Assembly: GCA_964017155.1 (NCBI GenBank)
Contig: OZ024864.1
Location: forward strand, 33,447,529 to 33,511,528
Source of the DNA: Oasisia sp. SBJ-2009
Taxonomy: Eukaryota; Annelida; Polychaeta; Sabellida; Siboglinidae
Direction: 5' to 3'
DNA length: 64,000 nt
The position numbers were made by a program, and so were the translations under genes. Positions 34,962 to 48,040 of the stretch are shown here, one piece after another (the stretch's first letter is position 1; each line of letters begins with the position of its first letter). The notes below the pieces were generated by a model. The model saw only the letters and a list, made by a program, of their open reading frames with translations. It ran no database searches and was not told the origin of the DNA.

Positions 34962-36035
34962 GTGACTAGTTCTGTCAACGTCTCAGAGATGTCACTGACA
35001 CAATGGTGGAACCTTTGTGTAGAGACATATGTGAAGTGGTCAACTGGAACATTGGCAACTTTCCTGAAACAACTCAAAACTTATCTATTTCGTTTGTATT
35101 AAATGCCTTGATGGCACTGGTTTATATTTCATAGCATTGACTGGTTTTAAATTGTTCTTTTTGAAACTGTATTTTTACACCCTATTTTATTTATTTTATT
35201 TACTTATCTTAACATATTTATTATTTATTTTTTATCTTAACTTACTTAATTATTTATCTTAGTTTATTTATTTGATTTTAGCTTATGTATTTAATTCATT
35301 TATATTTTAGATTATTAGTCAACCCATCATGTTAATGTGAAGCGCTTTGATTTGGTTGGCATTTAATTACTTAAAAAGTGCTATGTTAACAAACATAATT
35401 ATTATTATTATCACAAGAGGTGTCAAAACAACCTGTGAGATTGTCTGCATTACTTGGCAATGATTGTTCACGTGTATCAGTGCACAAACATGTCTGTGTG
35501 ACAAACATGTTTGTAACATGTCTATAATGTCTATACATGCGTAACCCAAGTGTATCTGTAACACAAGTGTGTCTGTAACACAAGTGCATCTGTAGCACAA
35601 GTGTATGTGTAACACAAGTGTGTATTTTAACACAAGTGTGTCTGTAACACAAGCCTGTCTTTTAACACACATGTGTCTGTAACACAAGTGTGTTTTTAAC
35701 ACAAGTGTATCTGTACGACATGCATGTCTTTTAACACAAGTGTGTCTGTAGCACAAGTGTGTATGTAACACAAGTGTGTCTTTTAACACAAGTGTGTATG
35801 TAACACAAGTGTGTCTTTTAACACAAGTATGTCTGTAACACAAGTGTGTCTTTTAACACAAGTGTGTCTGTGACACAAGTGTGTATGTAACACAAGTGTG
35901 TCTGTAACACAAGTGTGTCTGTAACAAAAGTGTGTCTGTAACACAAGTGTGTCTGTAACATGATTATGTCTTTAACACACACAGGAGTGCATGTAACGGT
36001 GTTACATCTGTAACACTGTAACGTGTTTGTTACAG
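34962..36035 (+). repeat. Intron after A20 with ACACAAGTGTGTCTGTA minisatellite
   Basis: About 28 units of 17-19 bp (TAACACAAGTGTGTCTGTA, with TTTTAAC and TATGTAAC variants) fill 35500-35985 and run up to the A21 acceptor region. A TATAGCGC-family element terminus (35330-35410, inverted) lies upstream. Confidence 0.93.
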
Positions 36036-36146
36036 CTTGAGCTTGAGCAGAAGATGAGTCGTCACGCTGAGGTGATGGAGAGTCGGAGACAGGTGTCACA
36101 TGACAGCATCCAGCAGCTGCAACGGAAGCTGAATAACCTTGAACAG
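36036..36146 (+). CDS. CNTRL: CNTRL exon A21
   Basis: The exon has 37 codons, LELEQKMSRHAEVMESRRQV then SHDSIQQLQRKLNNLEQ, phase 0 to 0, acceptor GTTTGTTACAG and donor CAG|GTGACC. It corresponds to vertebrate LRHCMSKQAEVLIKGKRQTE and HSLRRQVDALGEL, the last conserved coiled coil before the C terminus. Confidence 0.92.
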
Positions 36147-36868
36147 GTGACCTTCACTTGACCTTCAGTGCTTTATACATCCTTTCCCTTGTTCCGTCCC
36201 ACAAAGATGGTTTCTTCGTCAGTTATGCCACGTTGGGTGTTATTTTTCTCTATGCTCTCAAATCATTGGGCCAATTGTTTTCATTTAATGTTTCATGGGG
36301 CATTATTTGGGGTGGCTGTGTATTTGAGTGTCTTCTTGGTAATTGTTTTTAATGCAAAACTGTTAACGCCATCCCAGTCATTCAGACATTGACATTATAG
36401 TAGGTTGTTTTAGTGTTAATCATTAATGGACTACCTGTTTTTTTATTTAATGTACTAATACTTTTATTGATCTATTTATTCTAATATTTTATTAACGTAT
36501 TATTTTAGCTCACAGTGTAGTATCCTTTACATTGCATGACCGTGAAATTCAATGTACAAATAATTTGTATCTATTTATTATATTTATTTTATTAATTTAC
36601 TCATCGTTTTAATGTACACTTAACATATACAGTTAATTGTATTTGTCTATTTGTCATATTTATTTTATTAACTTACTACTTTAGCACACAGTCACATTAC
36701 AACTGCAGTATAGTGAAACATCACGTTTTAGCAGTAAATACTTGAAGACTTGAAGTTACATTTGCTTTACGCTGACATATGAGAGACAAATGTCTGGTAT
36801 TTCAACAGCTAGACGACCTGTGTTCATAATCGACACAGTTGTTGCTATATGACATTGTTTATCGACAG
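36147..36868. other. Intron after A21
   Basis: No exon or array. Bases about 36690-36755 resemble 48735-48800 (ACAACTGC...GTGAAACATCAC...CTTGAAGACTTGAAG), a short dispersed or duplicated segment. Confidence 0.5.
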
Positions 36869-36970
36869 GTTCTGTGCCAAAGTGATTCACATCGACCTAC
36901 TACGCCATCTAGTGATGTCCTGTTGAACCGCTCCCGAACTCCGACTCCGGCGGGAGAGTTTGATATGCAG
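36869..36970 (+). CDS. CNTRL: CNTRL exon A22
   Basis: The exon has 34 codons, VLCQSDSHRPTTPSSDVLLN then RSRTPTPAGEFDMQ, phase 0 to 0, acceptor TTTATCGACAG and donor CAG|GTAAGG. It is a Ser/Thr/Pro-rich, presumably disordered tail. RSRTPTP offers proline-directed phosphorylation sites (inference). Confidence 0.85.
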
Positions 36971-37474
36971 GTAAGGGAGTGATGCTGACAGCTTGTTGTG
37001 CTGACAAGCTGACAGCTTGTGATGACATCTTAGCATGGTATTCTGGGGCGTAATAGTGCAATGGTGCAAAGGTGGACTTGATTGTAATCTATCTTGCTTT
37101 CATCTCGTGTTCAGTTATTTTTACAGAAAAGCAAATCTACAAAGTATTCATTACCACATGCAAGCTTGTGTCTGTGATTTTAAAGTGTAGCTTTGATAAA
37201 ATCAATTGAAAAACTGCTTACTTATTTAATTGCTGCAGAATATTCAATTCAAATATTCTTGCATCACGATGTGATTGTCCTATTTCCTGTTGTTGACTTC
37301 CTTATTCTCTCAAAAACCCGGAAGACTTTAGAGCATTAAATCACTGACATATATTAAATAAAATTTATTTAAATTACATATTTATATTTGGACACCAAAA
37401 AAATTGGATTTAATCAAGGAAGCCACTTTAATCCGTTCATACACTATGAACTAGAAACACGATTTGTGATGTGA

Positions 37475-37720
37475 AATAATAATATTGATTTTGTATAGTT
37501 CCATATCCACAGCAATTTAGTACTTAACATAAAATATAATACGAAATAAGAAAACATGTAACTATATAAATACATAATTTAATGACATTCGTTTATAATA
37601 ACAAATTATAGTGCAAAATAAATACATAAAAGCAGTTCATTCAGTTATAACACTTAGAAATTAATTAATTAATTAAAACTAAATATTTAATAAATTACAG
37701 CAAAAATGCTTCCGTGAATT
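37475..37720 (+). repeat. Diverged copy of the R3-type element end
   Basis: TTTTGTATAGTTCCATATCC...AGTACTTAACATA through AATTAATTAATT and AATAAATTACAGCAAAA parallels 12040-12245 at perhaps 75% similarity. Confidence 0.6.
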
Positions 37721-37850
37721 AAATAAGCATCTTTACAGATGCCTTAGAAGATCAAAGTAAAGTTTTAGAAGTGAAAATAGTTGGCATAGCATTCCAAACT
37801 GATGCCATGATGACCTCTTGTCTGATTCGCTACCCTTCTGTGGTCAACAG

Positions 37851-38015
37851 GACACAGACAGACTGACCAGTGAGGGGGCGTATCCAAGTGAGGGGGCATA
37901 TCCAAGTTAGGGGGCATATCCAAAGCGAGCATACTCACCGAATCGTCACAGCAGTCGGAGGCTGCACTCATCCGGGAGTGCATCAAACATTGCTGAAAAG
38001 GGTCCATCGTCGTGA
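37851..38015 (+). pseudogene. CNTRL: CNTRL terminal exon A23, truncated by TAG in an 18-bp repeat
   Basis: The acceptor CTTCTGTGGTCAACAG gives phase 0: DTDRLTSEGAYPSEGAYPS, then TAG at 37908-37910. The TAG is in the third copy of an 18-bp unit (AGTGAGGGGGCATATCCA), where GAG became TAG. The frame then stays open for 34 more codons (GAYPKRAYSPNRHSS through SASNIAEKGPSS) to TGA at 38013-38015. The longer reading resembles a normal Ser/Arg-rich C terminus. Either the TAG is the true stop or it is a recent nonsense change. Confidence 0.6.
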
Positions 38016-39530
38016 ATCGACAACCAAGTTGGTCATGTGGACGGAAGTAGATGGCATCTCTCCCCAAGTGTACTGTTTCAGCAGAAGGGCTGAATTGCAT
38101 CGGGTAAATTTAAGAACATCAGCAGAATGCCGTATTAATCATGTGAATTACATGTAAATGAAATAGCTTAAAACTAGTTAGTTTTCGTGTCTGTACCTGA
38201 TACATTATGACCAATATGTTGCCAAGAAGTGCCACTGGTCTATGCAAACTGATGTAAATTACAAGTTTTGATTATGAATATATTCTGAAAAAAATTTGCA
38301 TAATTCCAGAGGTATATGCCGGGGAGGGGCCATTGAGACTGAGGGTCTGTACTGTGATCTTTTGTAATGGACCTACTGTTTCTTTGAATATTCAAAAGTG
38401 AGTCTACAAATGGAACTCTGACCCTCAACCAAAGCTGTGTAGCACCAACAGAATACATTGAATGTAGTATTGTGTATTTCCACTGATAGTATTGTATACT
38501 GATAGTATTATATATACTTCCGCTGACAGTATTCTATACTTCCACTGATAGTGTTGCATACTTCCACATAATTTATATTTTATATTTTACATAACTGTGC
38601 ATGCGAGACAAACTGTTTTATAGAAGCTCAACTTATTTATCATCAGGATCAGTGCAGCAGTATTTTAGTATACATTTTAATTTCTGACTCTTTAATGTGG
38701 TAAAATGTATGAACGACTACCATCTTTATGATGGTATCACTTTTTCATTCACTAGTTTATTATTTATTGCTTAGTTTATTATATGCTTTGTATACGTCAT
38801 AAGTTTATGATAAAGCTTGGTACACTGTATACATTATAACTTGCATGCTTTTATAATTGTGATGTTGTTTTGATTTCTTGTAACACAATTGTTATGATCA
38901 GTCATATGTAGTAATTTTATCTTAAATGTTAAGGTAACCATTATTTGTTTCAATTTCCGTCCATCTTGCTTCATTGTATAGTATGCACCTACCTACATGT
39001 TATTGTTATATACAAATATTGTGTGTTCTCATGGCATACATTTTATTAGTTTATATAATGTGAACTTTTACAACAAACTATACATGTCATGAGGATAAGA
39101 TTGTTTGTTTGTCCATCGGTTGTTGCCACTGTGGCAAATGTCTTGTTAAATAAATTATCAGATATATCGAAGTGCAAGAGTTAGTGGTTATTTCTTTCCT
39201 GGTCCAGCTTTACATATGTGTAACTGATATATTAGGGGAGTGGCAGATCTCTCTAACAGATCGATTTTTACACCACCCCACACACACTTAAATTTTACAT
39301 AATTAGAAAGCCCTGCATCTCCCCGTTACGATTATTCCTGTCGTAGAGTTGCGAACTGGTGTAGTTTGCATTAATCCAAGGTCACCATCAATCAATCGAT
39401 TTTAGAAATTGGGCACTTCTGAAAACTTCTTGAACTTCTGCTATTTTATCCTTAATATCAATTTATGTTAACAAATGCAGAATGCTAATGCCTATCTGTG
39501 CACAATATGTGTATGTGCCAGGGGTTGAGT
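38016..39530. other. Probable 3' UTR and downstream flank of CNTRL copy A
   Basis: AT-rich, without exons. A small cluster of TATTGTATACTTCCACTGATAG-like repeats lies at 38465-38565. A candidate polyadenylation signal AATAAA is at 39149-39154, but there are several alternatives and no decisive downstream element. Confidence 0.4.
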
Positions 39531-39534
39531 AGTG

Positions 39535-40095
39535 ACTAGTAATATAGGTTTTTGTGTAAAAGTACAACATTAATGTGTGTTAAGCCCATAAAAACGATTA
39601 CTTAATAAACATGACCTCCTGTTGCTATGTTCCATTCCCAAGGCAATCTAGATCCCAAAAATAAATGTATGGCTAGAAGAATGAGTGGGCGTAGTGAAGT
39701 AAGAATTATACAAATGTCGGTTTTATATAAAGGTGGAAGGGATTTCAGAATGTATGGTCATGGTTTCATTTATATGGATTTTTCTTATTTATATGTTACA
39801 GAGCAACTAAGAAATTAGATCAACCGTAACATATTACTATATAGTTTCATATTTATTCTCTAACCTCTCTGCTGTGAACGTTCTCATGTTATTTACACAA
39901 AAACAATTCCACTCCCTTGAAAAAAAGATTCAAATTTACTGAAACATAATTGTCAAAACATTTCATCAATGGCAAACATTACTTTGTTGATACAGTTCAT
40001 TAAACGCGTACAACATTGCAACACTGGGATATGGGCCTTACTTACCCCTTGACTTCTTAATATCATTACTGCAGTCCTCAACATATTCTAAGCTG
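39535..40095 (-). repeat. Dispersed repeat family R1 (inverted copy)
   Basis: The reverse complement matches 7930-8365, including GTTCCATTCCCAAGGCA and GATCAACCGTAACATATTAC. It extends through GACTTCTTAATATCATTACT, a right part shared with 47430-47513. Confidence 0.75.
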
Positions 40096-40216
40096 ATCTC
40101 AACAAGAGTTATGATTGTTGTATTTAACTTGATGACTTGGCAGAACTCTGACGTTGTATATTAATCCCTCTTTGTTTGGCAACATTTATCAAGACGAAGT
40201 TCATATTCCTGCTTAC

Positions 40217-40217
40217 A

Positions 40218-40302
<85 letters not shown>

Positions 40303-40425
40303 TCACTCACTCACTCACTCACTCACTCACTCTCACACACACACCACACACACACCACACAACACACACCCACACAATCACACACACACACACCACACAC
40401 ACACACACACAGACTCACTCACTCT

Positions 40426-40467
<42 letters not shown>

Positions 40468-40499
40468 ACACACACTCACTCACTCTCACACACACACAC

Positions 40500-40541
<42 letters not shown>

Positions 40542-40551
40542 ACCCACACAA

Positions 40552-40602
<51 letters not shown>

Positions 40603-40617
40603 ACACACACACACACA

Positions 40618-40673
<56 letters not shown>
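40217..40673. repeat. Compound (CA)n / (ACTC)n microsatellite
   Basis: A CA tract with ACTC tetramer blocks, CACAC(A)ACC and CCCA interruptions, about 450 bp. Similar in structure to the GT/GAGT tract at 25829-26163. Confidence 0.98.
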
Positions 40674-40674
<1 letters not shown>

Positions 40675-42299
40675 TATAAGTTTGACTACAGTTAATACAT
40701 TTCTAAGATATCACAAAACCACCTGAACTGATGAAATGGAATCAATGTGTGTGCACACAACATGTAGTGTTTGCATAAAGAACACCAGCAGGGTATGAAC
40801 CTACCACACACAACACTGAACCGACATTACCCTAAACTGTACAAGTAAAAACAATTGGTTTAGAGAAACATTTAGCAGTGCTTTTGCATTAAAACACAGT
40901 ATTCTGACTGCAATCAGTCCCAACTGTATTATGACACAACTGTATTATTAGAAAATTAATATACAGGTACATGAACTGACAGGAATACATAATAATTAGA
41001 ACACGATCTGTAAAAGCATGCACCAACTCATTTTTATGGACAAGACTGCTAGTTGTGGTTTTGAAGTCTTCATATCACGTCATTATAGCTGCCCAACACC
41101 TAATTTCAAAGATTGTTTTTGCCAGAAAAATTACAAAACGAGTATAACTGTTTCCTACAAGCATCAGTTATGATTATTAAACCAGAACATGTAGCATCGT
41201 CTAACACTATACAAAATGTCCTCTAGTTCGTTATCTTCACTAAAATACTCGCTAGGTGTGCGGGCGTGTGTGTGCGGGCGTGTGTGTGTGTGTGTCTGTG
41301 TGTGTCTGTGTGGTGTGTGCGGTGTGTGTGTCCGTGTGGTGTGTGTGTGTGTGTAATAATGAATAATGTATGTATAATCCTACATTATATATAATAAAAA
41401 GAAAACTATGCAAGTTCAAAGTATGTTCGACATTTTGGTTATGTGTATTTAATAGTTGTTTTGTTGATGCAGGTGTTATGTACACGTATGAAAGGTTGGT
41501 AATGTACACGATTATACTGACTGGGTATTTGTATTAACTGTGTTTCTTAATTATTAAGAAACAATATTAATAATAATAATGAATCTCAAAGAAAAGATTA
41601 TAACCAAAGGTTATTCTAGGTAATATTATACCTGTGTAACAATGAATGATCGCAGTTATTTATTCATACATTCAATGTACTATTATTAATATACCATAGT
41701 TATATTTATTTACTTATTGATGACTAAAGACAATGTAGTTTATTTTGTATAGTAGAAATGATTGTATCTTAAAAATTTACTATCAATAAAATATTGATGA
41801 TTTTATGCATGGTATTAATTCTTTTACAGTTATAATTCCAGCCAAAACAGTTATTTGGATAAGCGCGATATACGAAAAATATAATAATTATTACTATAGA
41901 ATGAAAAAATCATGAAATATATCAACAGATATTAAAATAAATATTTTTTAATACAACATAATATAATTCCAACATATAATTAGGTACGTCCCCTTGTAGT
42001 TACATACAAGGCGACGTATACTTAGGCGTGGACGTTCCACATTTGAAATGTAAGAGAGTTCAAGCATTTTTATATCTTTCAATAATAATTACGTACGTAC
42101 AACAAATTAACTAAAGCTTACCGTGAGGCTGAGTTGTGTACGATTAAAGCTGTTAAAACATTTACAATATACATTAAAATAAGTCAATGTGCTGTTGCGA
42201 GTATAACTGTTTCCTACAAGAAAAAAACTTTGAAAAACAAAAGAGGGAATGAGGAAGTGGGAGACACTGGGTATATAGCCTGTAGTACAATCTAATGTA
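40674..42299. other. Unassigned AT-rich sequence
   Basis: A GT microsatellite lies at about 41258-41355 with GCGG and TCC interruptions. No coding signal. Confidence 0.5.
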
Positions 42300-42560
42300 A
42301 CTAGTTCGGCCAGGGGTACCTCATCGGTTGCTCCTCATAACGTTCCCTGGCACGGTTGGTCACAATCCTTACTCCCTCACAACTGACCGACTTCCGCCGG
42401 AAGTGTTCCTATGGGAGGGAAATTACCTGGCCCAAACCCCGGTTCGCCGCACCGGTTGTGACCTCCATAGGATGAGCGTCACTGGTAACCCCTTCCGCCA
42501 CGTGCGGTCGGAACACTCAGTTGCAGAAGGTAGCCATTTTGTTTGCTTATAAACCCATGC
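42300..42560 (+). other. GC-rich island in AT-rich surroundings, unidentified
   Basis: About 250 bp with CpG-containing, GC-rich sequence (for example CTTCCGCCGGAAG and CCGCACCGGTTGTGACC) stand out sharply from the flanks. A 74-codon frame is open (42328-42552), but I recognise no domain, splice context or RNA fold. It could be part of a mobile element. Confidence 0.3.
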
Positions 42561-44490
42561 CGAGCCTTAGCTGGTGAAATTGTGGTGTCAACTTGTAAAA
42601 CACGTAAGCTGATATATCTGACGTTATTTATTTTGTAGCATTACATTACAACTTCGCTTATATGTCATGCTATATCATATCATACATAAAACATGTTAAC
42701 ATGCATAACTATAATTATTAATGTAGACTTAGCCAGATTCATGGTTCTATGGCGGAAGTTGGGCAACAATATGGCGTCGCCGACATTTCCTCCTTCATAA
42801 AATTAAATAAGGCATTATTTTTAAACGCAGATACATAATACAGTACACCCTACAGTGAATAATATAACTCGCCTTGATATACGAGAATTCATAATTTAAA
42901 ATAATAAACACAGGTGGATTAAAACATTATTAGTTATTTTCTTTGATAAATAAATACAATGCTTACCTACGATTTACATCGACGCAAATCAGCAAGTGGA
43001 TCCATTCATTACATATAAACTATGTTGCCAAGTAATGTTTTGATTACTGAGAAATGTATTATCTTTATAATTATATTCACAGTAGAACGATGCTAACAGT
43101 TATGCATAATGATGATAATGTTTGTCTTCCGTAATGCCTTGCTGGTTTGACTATGCTTGTTAGCGATACAGAATGTCGACACTGCATGTACCACATGGCA
43201 ACTAATGTAATGTACTACCAACAGTTGCCGTTCTAAAACAACATTACACACATGGCCTACCTTAAAGCAATTGTCTGTAGCAGTCGTCGCTCTCTTTTTG
43301 GCGTCTAATTTTATATCCCAATGTCTGATGACTCCCCAAACTGCAACATGTGCAGCTCATTCGAGACCAACTGTCAAACCACTTAGAGCGTCAAATGTAT
43401 ATCGTTTGCTGAATATCATACGATACGCTGCACCCGACCCTAAACGAAGCATCCGTAAACACGTGAAGTTGGTCTTGTACTGAAAACCGGGTGAACTGCA
43501 TTTCGACTACAACTGCACTTAAAATTCGACAAATCCATGCTTTCGATCGAACGCTTAAGGCATTTGTTTGTAGCAACTGCCATGTTCAACGCGATAGATG
43601 TTGCTAATTATACATTGTCAATTAGTGCGTTCTTGAGCGGGACCAAGAACATACCATTGTCGGAGGCCGCACGTCAGTCTAAGAATGTCCACGGCAGTGA
43701 AACATTGCATTGTCTGTGTTAAACTGACAATGACACATGACAGGTATTACACACGGGCAAATCAAGTTTGCATTGAATGGCACAAGTAGCTTCGCTGTTC
43801 TTGTCGAATGTGCAAATACCCATGACCGTACCGAATTGCGGCTTAATTAGAATGACGGGAGGGTTGTAAAGGATTGGTTGATGAAAGTATGGAGGAAGAC
43901 GGGTGTAGAGGGACAGTGAGAAGGGAAATAGTAGAGGATAAAGAAAGTGAGGGAGTGGGAGAGGGAGACGGCGAAGGGCCGCCAAGCAGGGAGGAAGGGA
44001 GAAAATTTTGAGTATTTTTAAAAGGATGGGATGGGGAGAGGTAAATCAGAAGAGAGACAGACAAAGAGAGAAAAACAACCTCACAAACTTGTTCACGCTG
44101 ACACATTGTGCATCAAAACGAAAACGGATTGCAGCGCTACTCATTTGTGCATTTCTTTCATCTATTTGCTAAAAATGGACACTGAACGATTTAAATATTA
44201 ATAATAATAATACAGTTTTTATATAGCGCTAATTCCCACATAACTGATCGTTGCTCTGCACAAGAAATATACTAAATGTATATTAATAAATAGAAATGTA
44301 AATTATATAAATTTATATAAATGATATTAATTTTTTGGTTTTAAGATGTACTAGTAAACCATTGTATGTAAATTATATAAATAAATTTAAAATAAATTAA
44401 ACACTGTTTTTAAGATGAATACTACTAAAACTAGGTACGTAAATTATATAAATTAACATAGAATTAAAACCTTTACTAAAACTGTGTACG

Positions 44491-44549
<59 letters not shown>

Positions 44550-45780
44550 CTATAAATTAATCTAAAACATAAACACTGATTAAAACGTGTATGGCACTAA
44601 AATGAAATTCTAAAGCATTGTCCGTCATTTCAAAACAATTTGAATTAATTGAAATGTCTAATAAAAAGATATGCCTTTAAACACTTTCCAACAATACATA
44701 ATGTCCTGGATGCATGAATGTTCACTATAATTTGTTCCACAATTCCTGCGCCAAATCACCAAGACACTTCTTTATAATGGTATTCTATATAAGGGATTAG
44801 ATAGATGGGTGATATTAGCACTAACAAACATTATTCTGATAATGCAGTGAGGGGGTAGAGGGAGGGAAGGAGAGGGATGAAGGAAGGAGAGGGAGAGAGG
44901 GGAGACTGAGGGGAGAGACTAACGGGAGAAAAAAAGAGCGTGCTTTTATGTGTAAGAGATTGTGTTGTGTGGGTATACTGTTGTCATCGTCACATTTCTT
45001 TTTTGTATTAATCTGCACCCTCCTTCCGAAGAAGACTTTATATTAGCATAGACATTACCGATAATATAAAGTTTCTTACTGATTTTTGAGCAAAAATATA
45101 GTATATTATCATCAAACACGTGCGCAGCGTACACTAATATTATCACGTCACGTAACCTCTTGCATATCACCGGTGTGTCCACACAAAATAGGATCAGTTT
45201 GATATAGCATATATGATGCCGCCCATACGTTACCATTATAAATACTATTGGCAATGGTTATGCTTGACTAAGGTCACGTGCAGCAATTGATTGTCACGTA
45301 CACAAACCGCAACGTAACGGTTTAGTAAAGTAATTTGATTTTATATATATTTTTCATAAACCATTACTAATTCAAAATTGTAAAAGCAAGATATTTAAAA
45401 TATTAAAGAATCGTATAATAATTCAGCCTGCGTCTGATCTAACACTTGATCGAAGGAAGCATAGACCTCTATTCCAACGAGTAATACAGTCACAGAAAAA
45501 GCACCTATTCCCCATATTTGTATTTACTGTTGGGATAAAATGTAAAACACAACCAGATGATCGATGCTGCATAGGTTTTCTAATAGAAGTAAGCAATGAA
45601 TGTAAATACGACACACACACGTACACGCACACCCCCCCCCCCCACACACACAGTGGTAGGAGGTAATGTAAGCTTTATGAAGCTTGTCACAGCCCGGGCC
45701 ATTCTTACGGTTTATCGTGTAGGCCTATTTGGAAAGATAAACAGGCATTGAGTATATATGGTGGCGGTGGCTGAGCGAGT
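42561..45780. other. Unassigned region with simple repeats
   Basis: AT-rich, with a TATAGCGCT-type element terminus (44205-44280), a TA run (about 44494-44546), and purine-rich patches at 43880-44080 and 44855-44940. No supported exon. Small open frames show no domain. Confidence 0.5.
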
Positions 45781-45914
45781 TGGAAGATGATCGCCAAAAC
45801 AATTGCTGAACACCTGCAAGAGAGACGGGAAGTTCACAGCGGAATAAAGAACGGGGCTAATTGTCTGAATATAGAAAAGAAAGGGAGATGTGCATGACCC
45901 TGGAAAACAATTGA

Positions 45915-46139
45915 GGCATTACGTTGCTAAGCCATATGTTGAAGTTGCTGGAAAGAATTCTGGATGGCAGAATAAAAGCAATAGTGTAAGGGGAAATCGT
46001 TGAAGAACAGCTGGAGTTTAGACAAGGAAGAGGAACAACGGATGGGATGTTTGTCCAGAGGTAGGTAGTAGAGAAGAAACTGGAAGGACAGGAGGATATG
46101 GCAATTAGATTCATATACCTGGAGACGGCCTATAGCTAC
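45915..46139 (+). mobile_element. LINE reverse-transcriptase core fragment, degenerate
   Basis: One frame reads ITLLSHMLKLLERILDGRIK, then V-stop-GEIVEEQLEFRQGRGTT and DGMF, then an interrupted VVEKKLEGQ and IRFIYLETAY. This is the RT finger/palm region (pattern E-E-Q-x-x-FR-x-GRGT-TD, and LE-x-AY in place of LEKAYD) of non-LTR retrotransposons. TAA and TAG stops and loss of the catalytic Asp in the AYD motif show it is dead. Confidence 0.72.
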
Positions 46140-46190
46140 AATCCCAAGAAAAAAGACTATGGGAACACTGGAGTCCCATAGGGGAGGTCA

Positions 46191-46361
46191 GGTTGGTACG
46201 TAGGGAGTCTTACCTCAGTACCAAACAAGGTGGAACAAATAAAAAAATTGGCATATCCATTTCTTTGGAACAGTAAACCCGAAGCTTTGAAAAGAGAATC
46301 ACTGTTAAACACATTTGCTGACGGAAGTGTTAATATTGTATATATTAGAACTAAAATATAA
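46191..46361 (+). mobile_element. Second LINE ORF2 fragment, C-terminal side
   Basis: The frame ending at TAA (46359-46361) reads NKVEQIKKLAYPFLWNSKPE then ALKRESLLNTFADGSVNIV. The FLW-x-x-KPE-x-x-KR-x-x-L-x-x-x-x-x-x-GG-like pattern is typical of the thumb region of L1/Tx1-type LINEs. It lies only 50 bp after an RT core fragment that would normally be several hundred residues upstream, so this is an internally deleted element or two separate ones. Confidence 0.62.
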
Positions 46362-46430
46362 TATCTATTCGTCAAACAAATATTCTGCAATTAATTAAAG
46401 AGCATAGAGCCAAGTGGAGCCTTAGCAGTG

Positions 46431-46925
46431 TATTGGCTGGGTATACACCTTAAAGAGTATATAGATCTGCTCCGCCTTTACCCACCTTAAATGTCATGGT
46501 GCTGATTCACGTCCTGGTAATCTACCCGGAGAGACAAGCCGTCAATCGATGCCTTTTCGAAGACTTTCAATGTTATTAGTTAGATCATTTCTTTCAAATT
46601 AAACCATTATTTAGAACTATATCAGCTTAGAACACGTTAAATGCGCTTCTTTCGAGTTTGACCCGGCTCGGCGCAACATAATCGGCACATCCCATGATCG
46701 TTCGACAGACAGCCAAACGTGCTCGAACAGCGAGTCTCTGCCACGCCCCACGACCGTCGCCCGGTCCAAAATTACGCAACATGTACTGGAGCGCCAGCGA
46801 CCGATGTCGCTTCGATCAGCGCATCAACTTGTCTCTTGCCGCATCTATTCACGCCTCGAAGTGCTGACCCAGGGAATATCATCGGGCAACCAGAACTTGT
46901 TTACAAACACGCCGAACGCTGATAT
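46431..46925 (+). repeat. Left arm of a long imperfect inverted repeat
   Basis: ACCTTAAAGAGTATATAGAT through CCTCGAAGTGCTGACCCAGG to ACGCCGAACGCT is repeated inverted at 47758-48040. The left arm carries about 190 bp (46518-46710) not present in the right arm. Arm identity is roughly 88-90%. It may be the two ends of a foldback-type element or two opposed insertions. Confidence 0.75.
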
Positions 46926-46934
46926 AACCATGTG

Positions 46935-46936
<2 letters not shown>

Positions 46937-46990
<54 letters not shown>
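46937..46990. repeat. (TA)n microsatellite
   Basis: A TA run inside the loop of the inverted repeat, followed by GGTCTACATAAAACAGCG-type sequence and a second short TA run at 47073-47090. Confidence 0.95.
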
Positions 46991-46992
<2 letters not shown>

Positions 46993-47087
46993 AGAGAGGG
47001 TCTACATAAAACAGCGGTCTACATAAGCCGGTCCTTGTGCATAATCGGTCGACATAAGCTGCCTTTAGGAGTATATATATATATATA

Positions 47088-47757
<670 letters not shown>

Positions 47758-48040
47758 AGCGTTCGGCGTGTTCATAAACACGTTCCGGTTGCCCGATGAT
47801 ATTCCCTGGGTCAGCACTTCGAGGCGTGAATAGATGCGGCAAGATACAAGTTGCTGCGCTGATCGAAGCGACATCGGTCGCTGACACTCCCGTACATGTT
47901 GCGTAATTTTGTACCGGGCGACGTTCGTGGGACGTGGCAGCGACTGGCTGTCCGCGCGGACGTGAACCAGCACCGTGACATTTAAGGTGGGTAAAAGCGG
48001 AGCAGAATTATATACTCTTTAAGGTGTTAATTTACCCATG
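47758..48040 (-). repeat. Right arm of the long imperfect inverted repeat
   Basis: This is the reverse complement of the left arm (46431-46925). It includes the internal palindrome GTCCGCGCGGAC at about 47951, at the position where the left arm carries its extra 190 bp. Confidence 0.75.
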
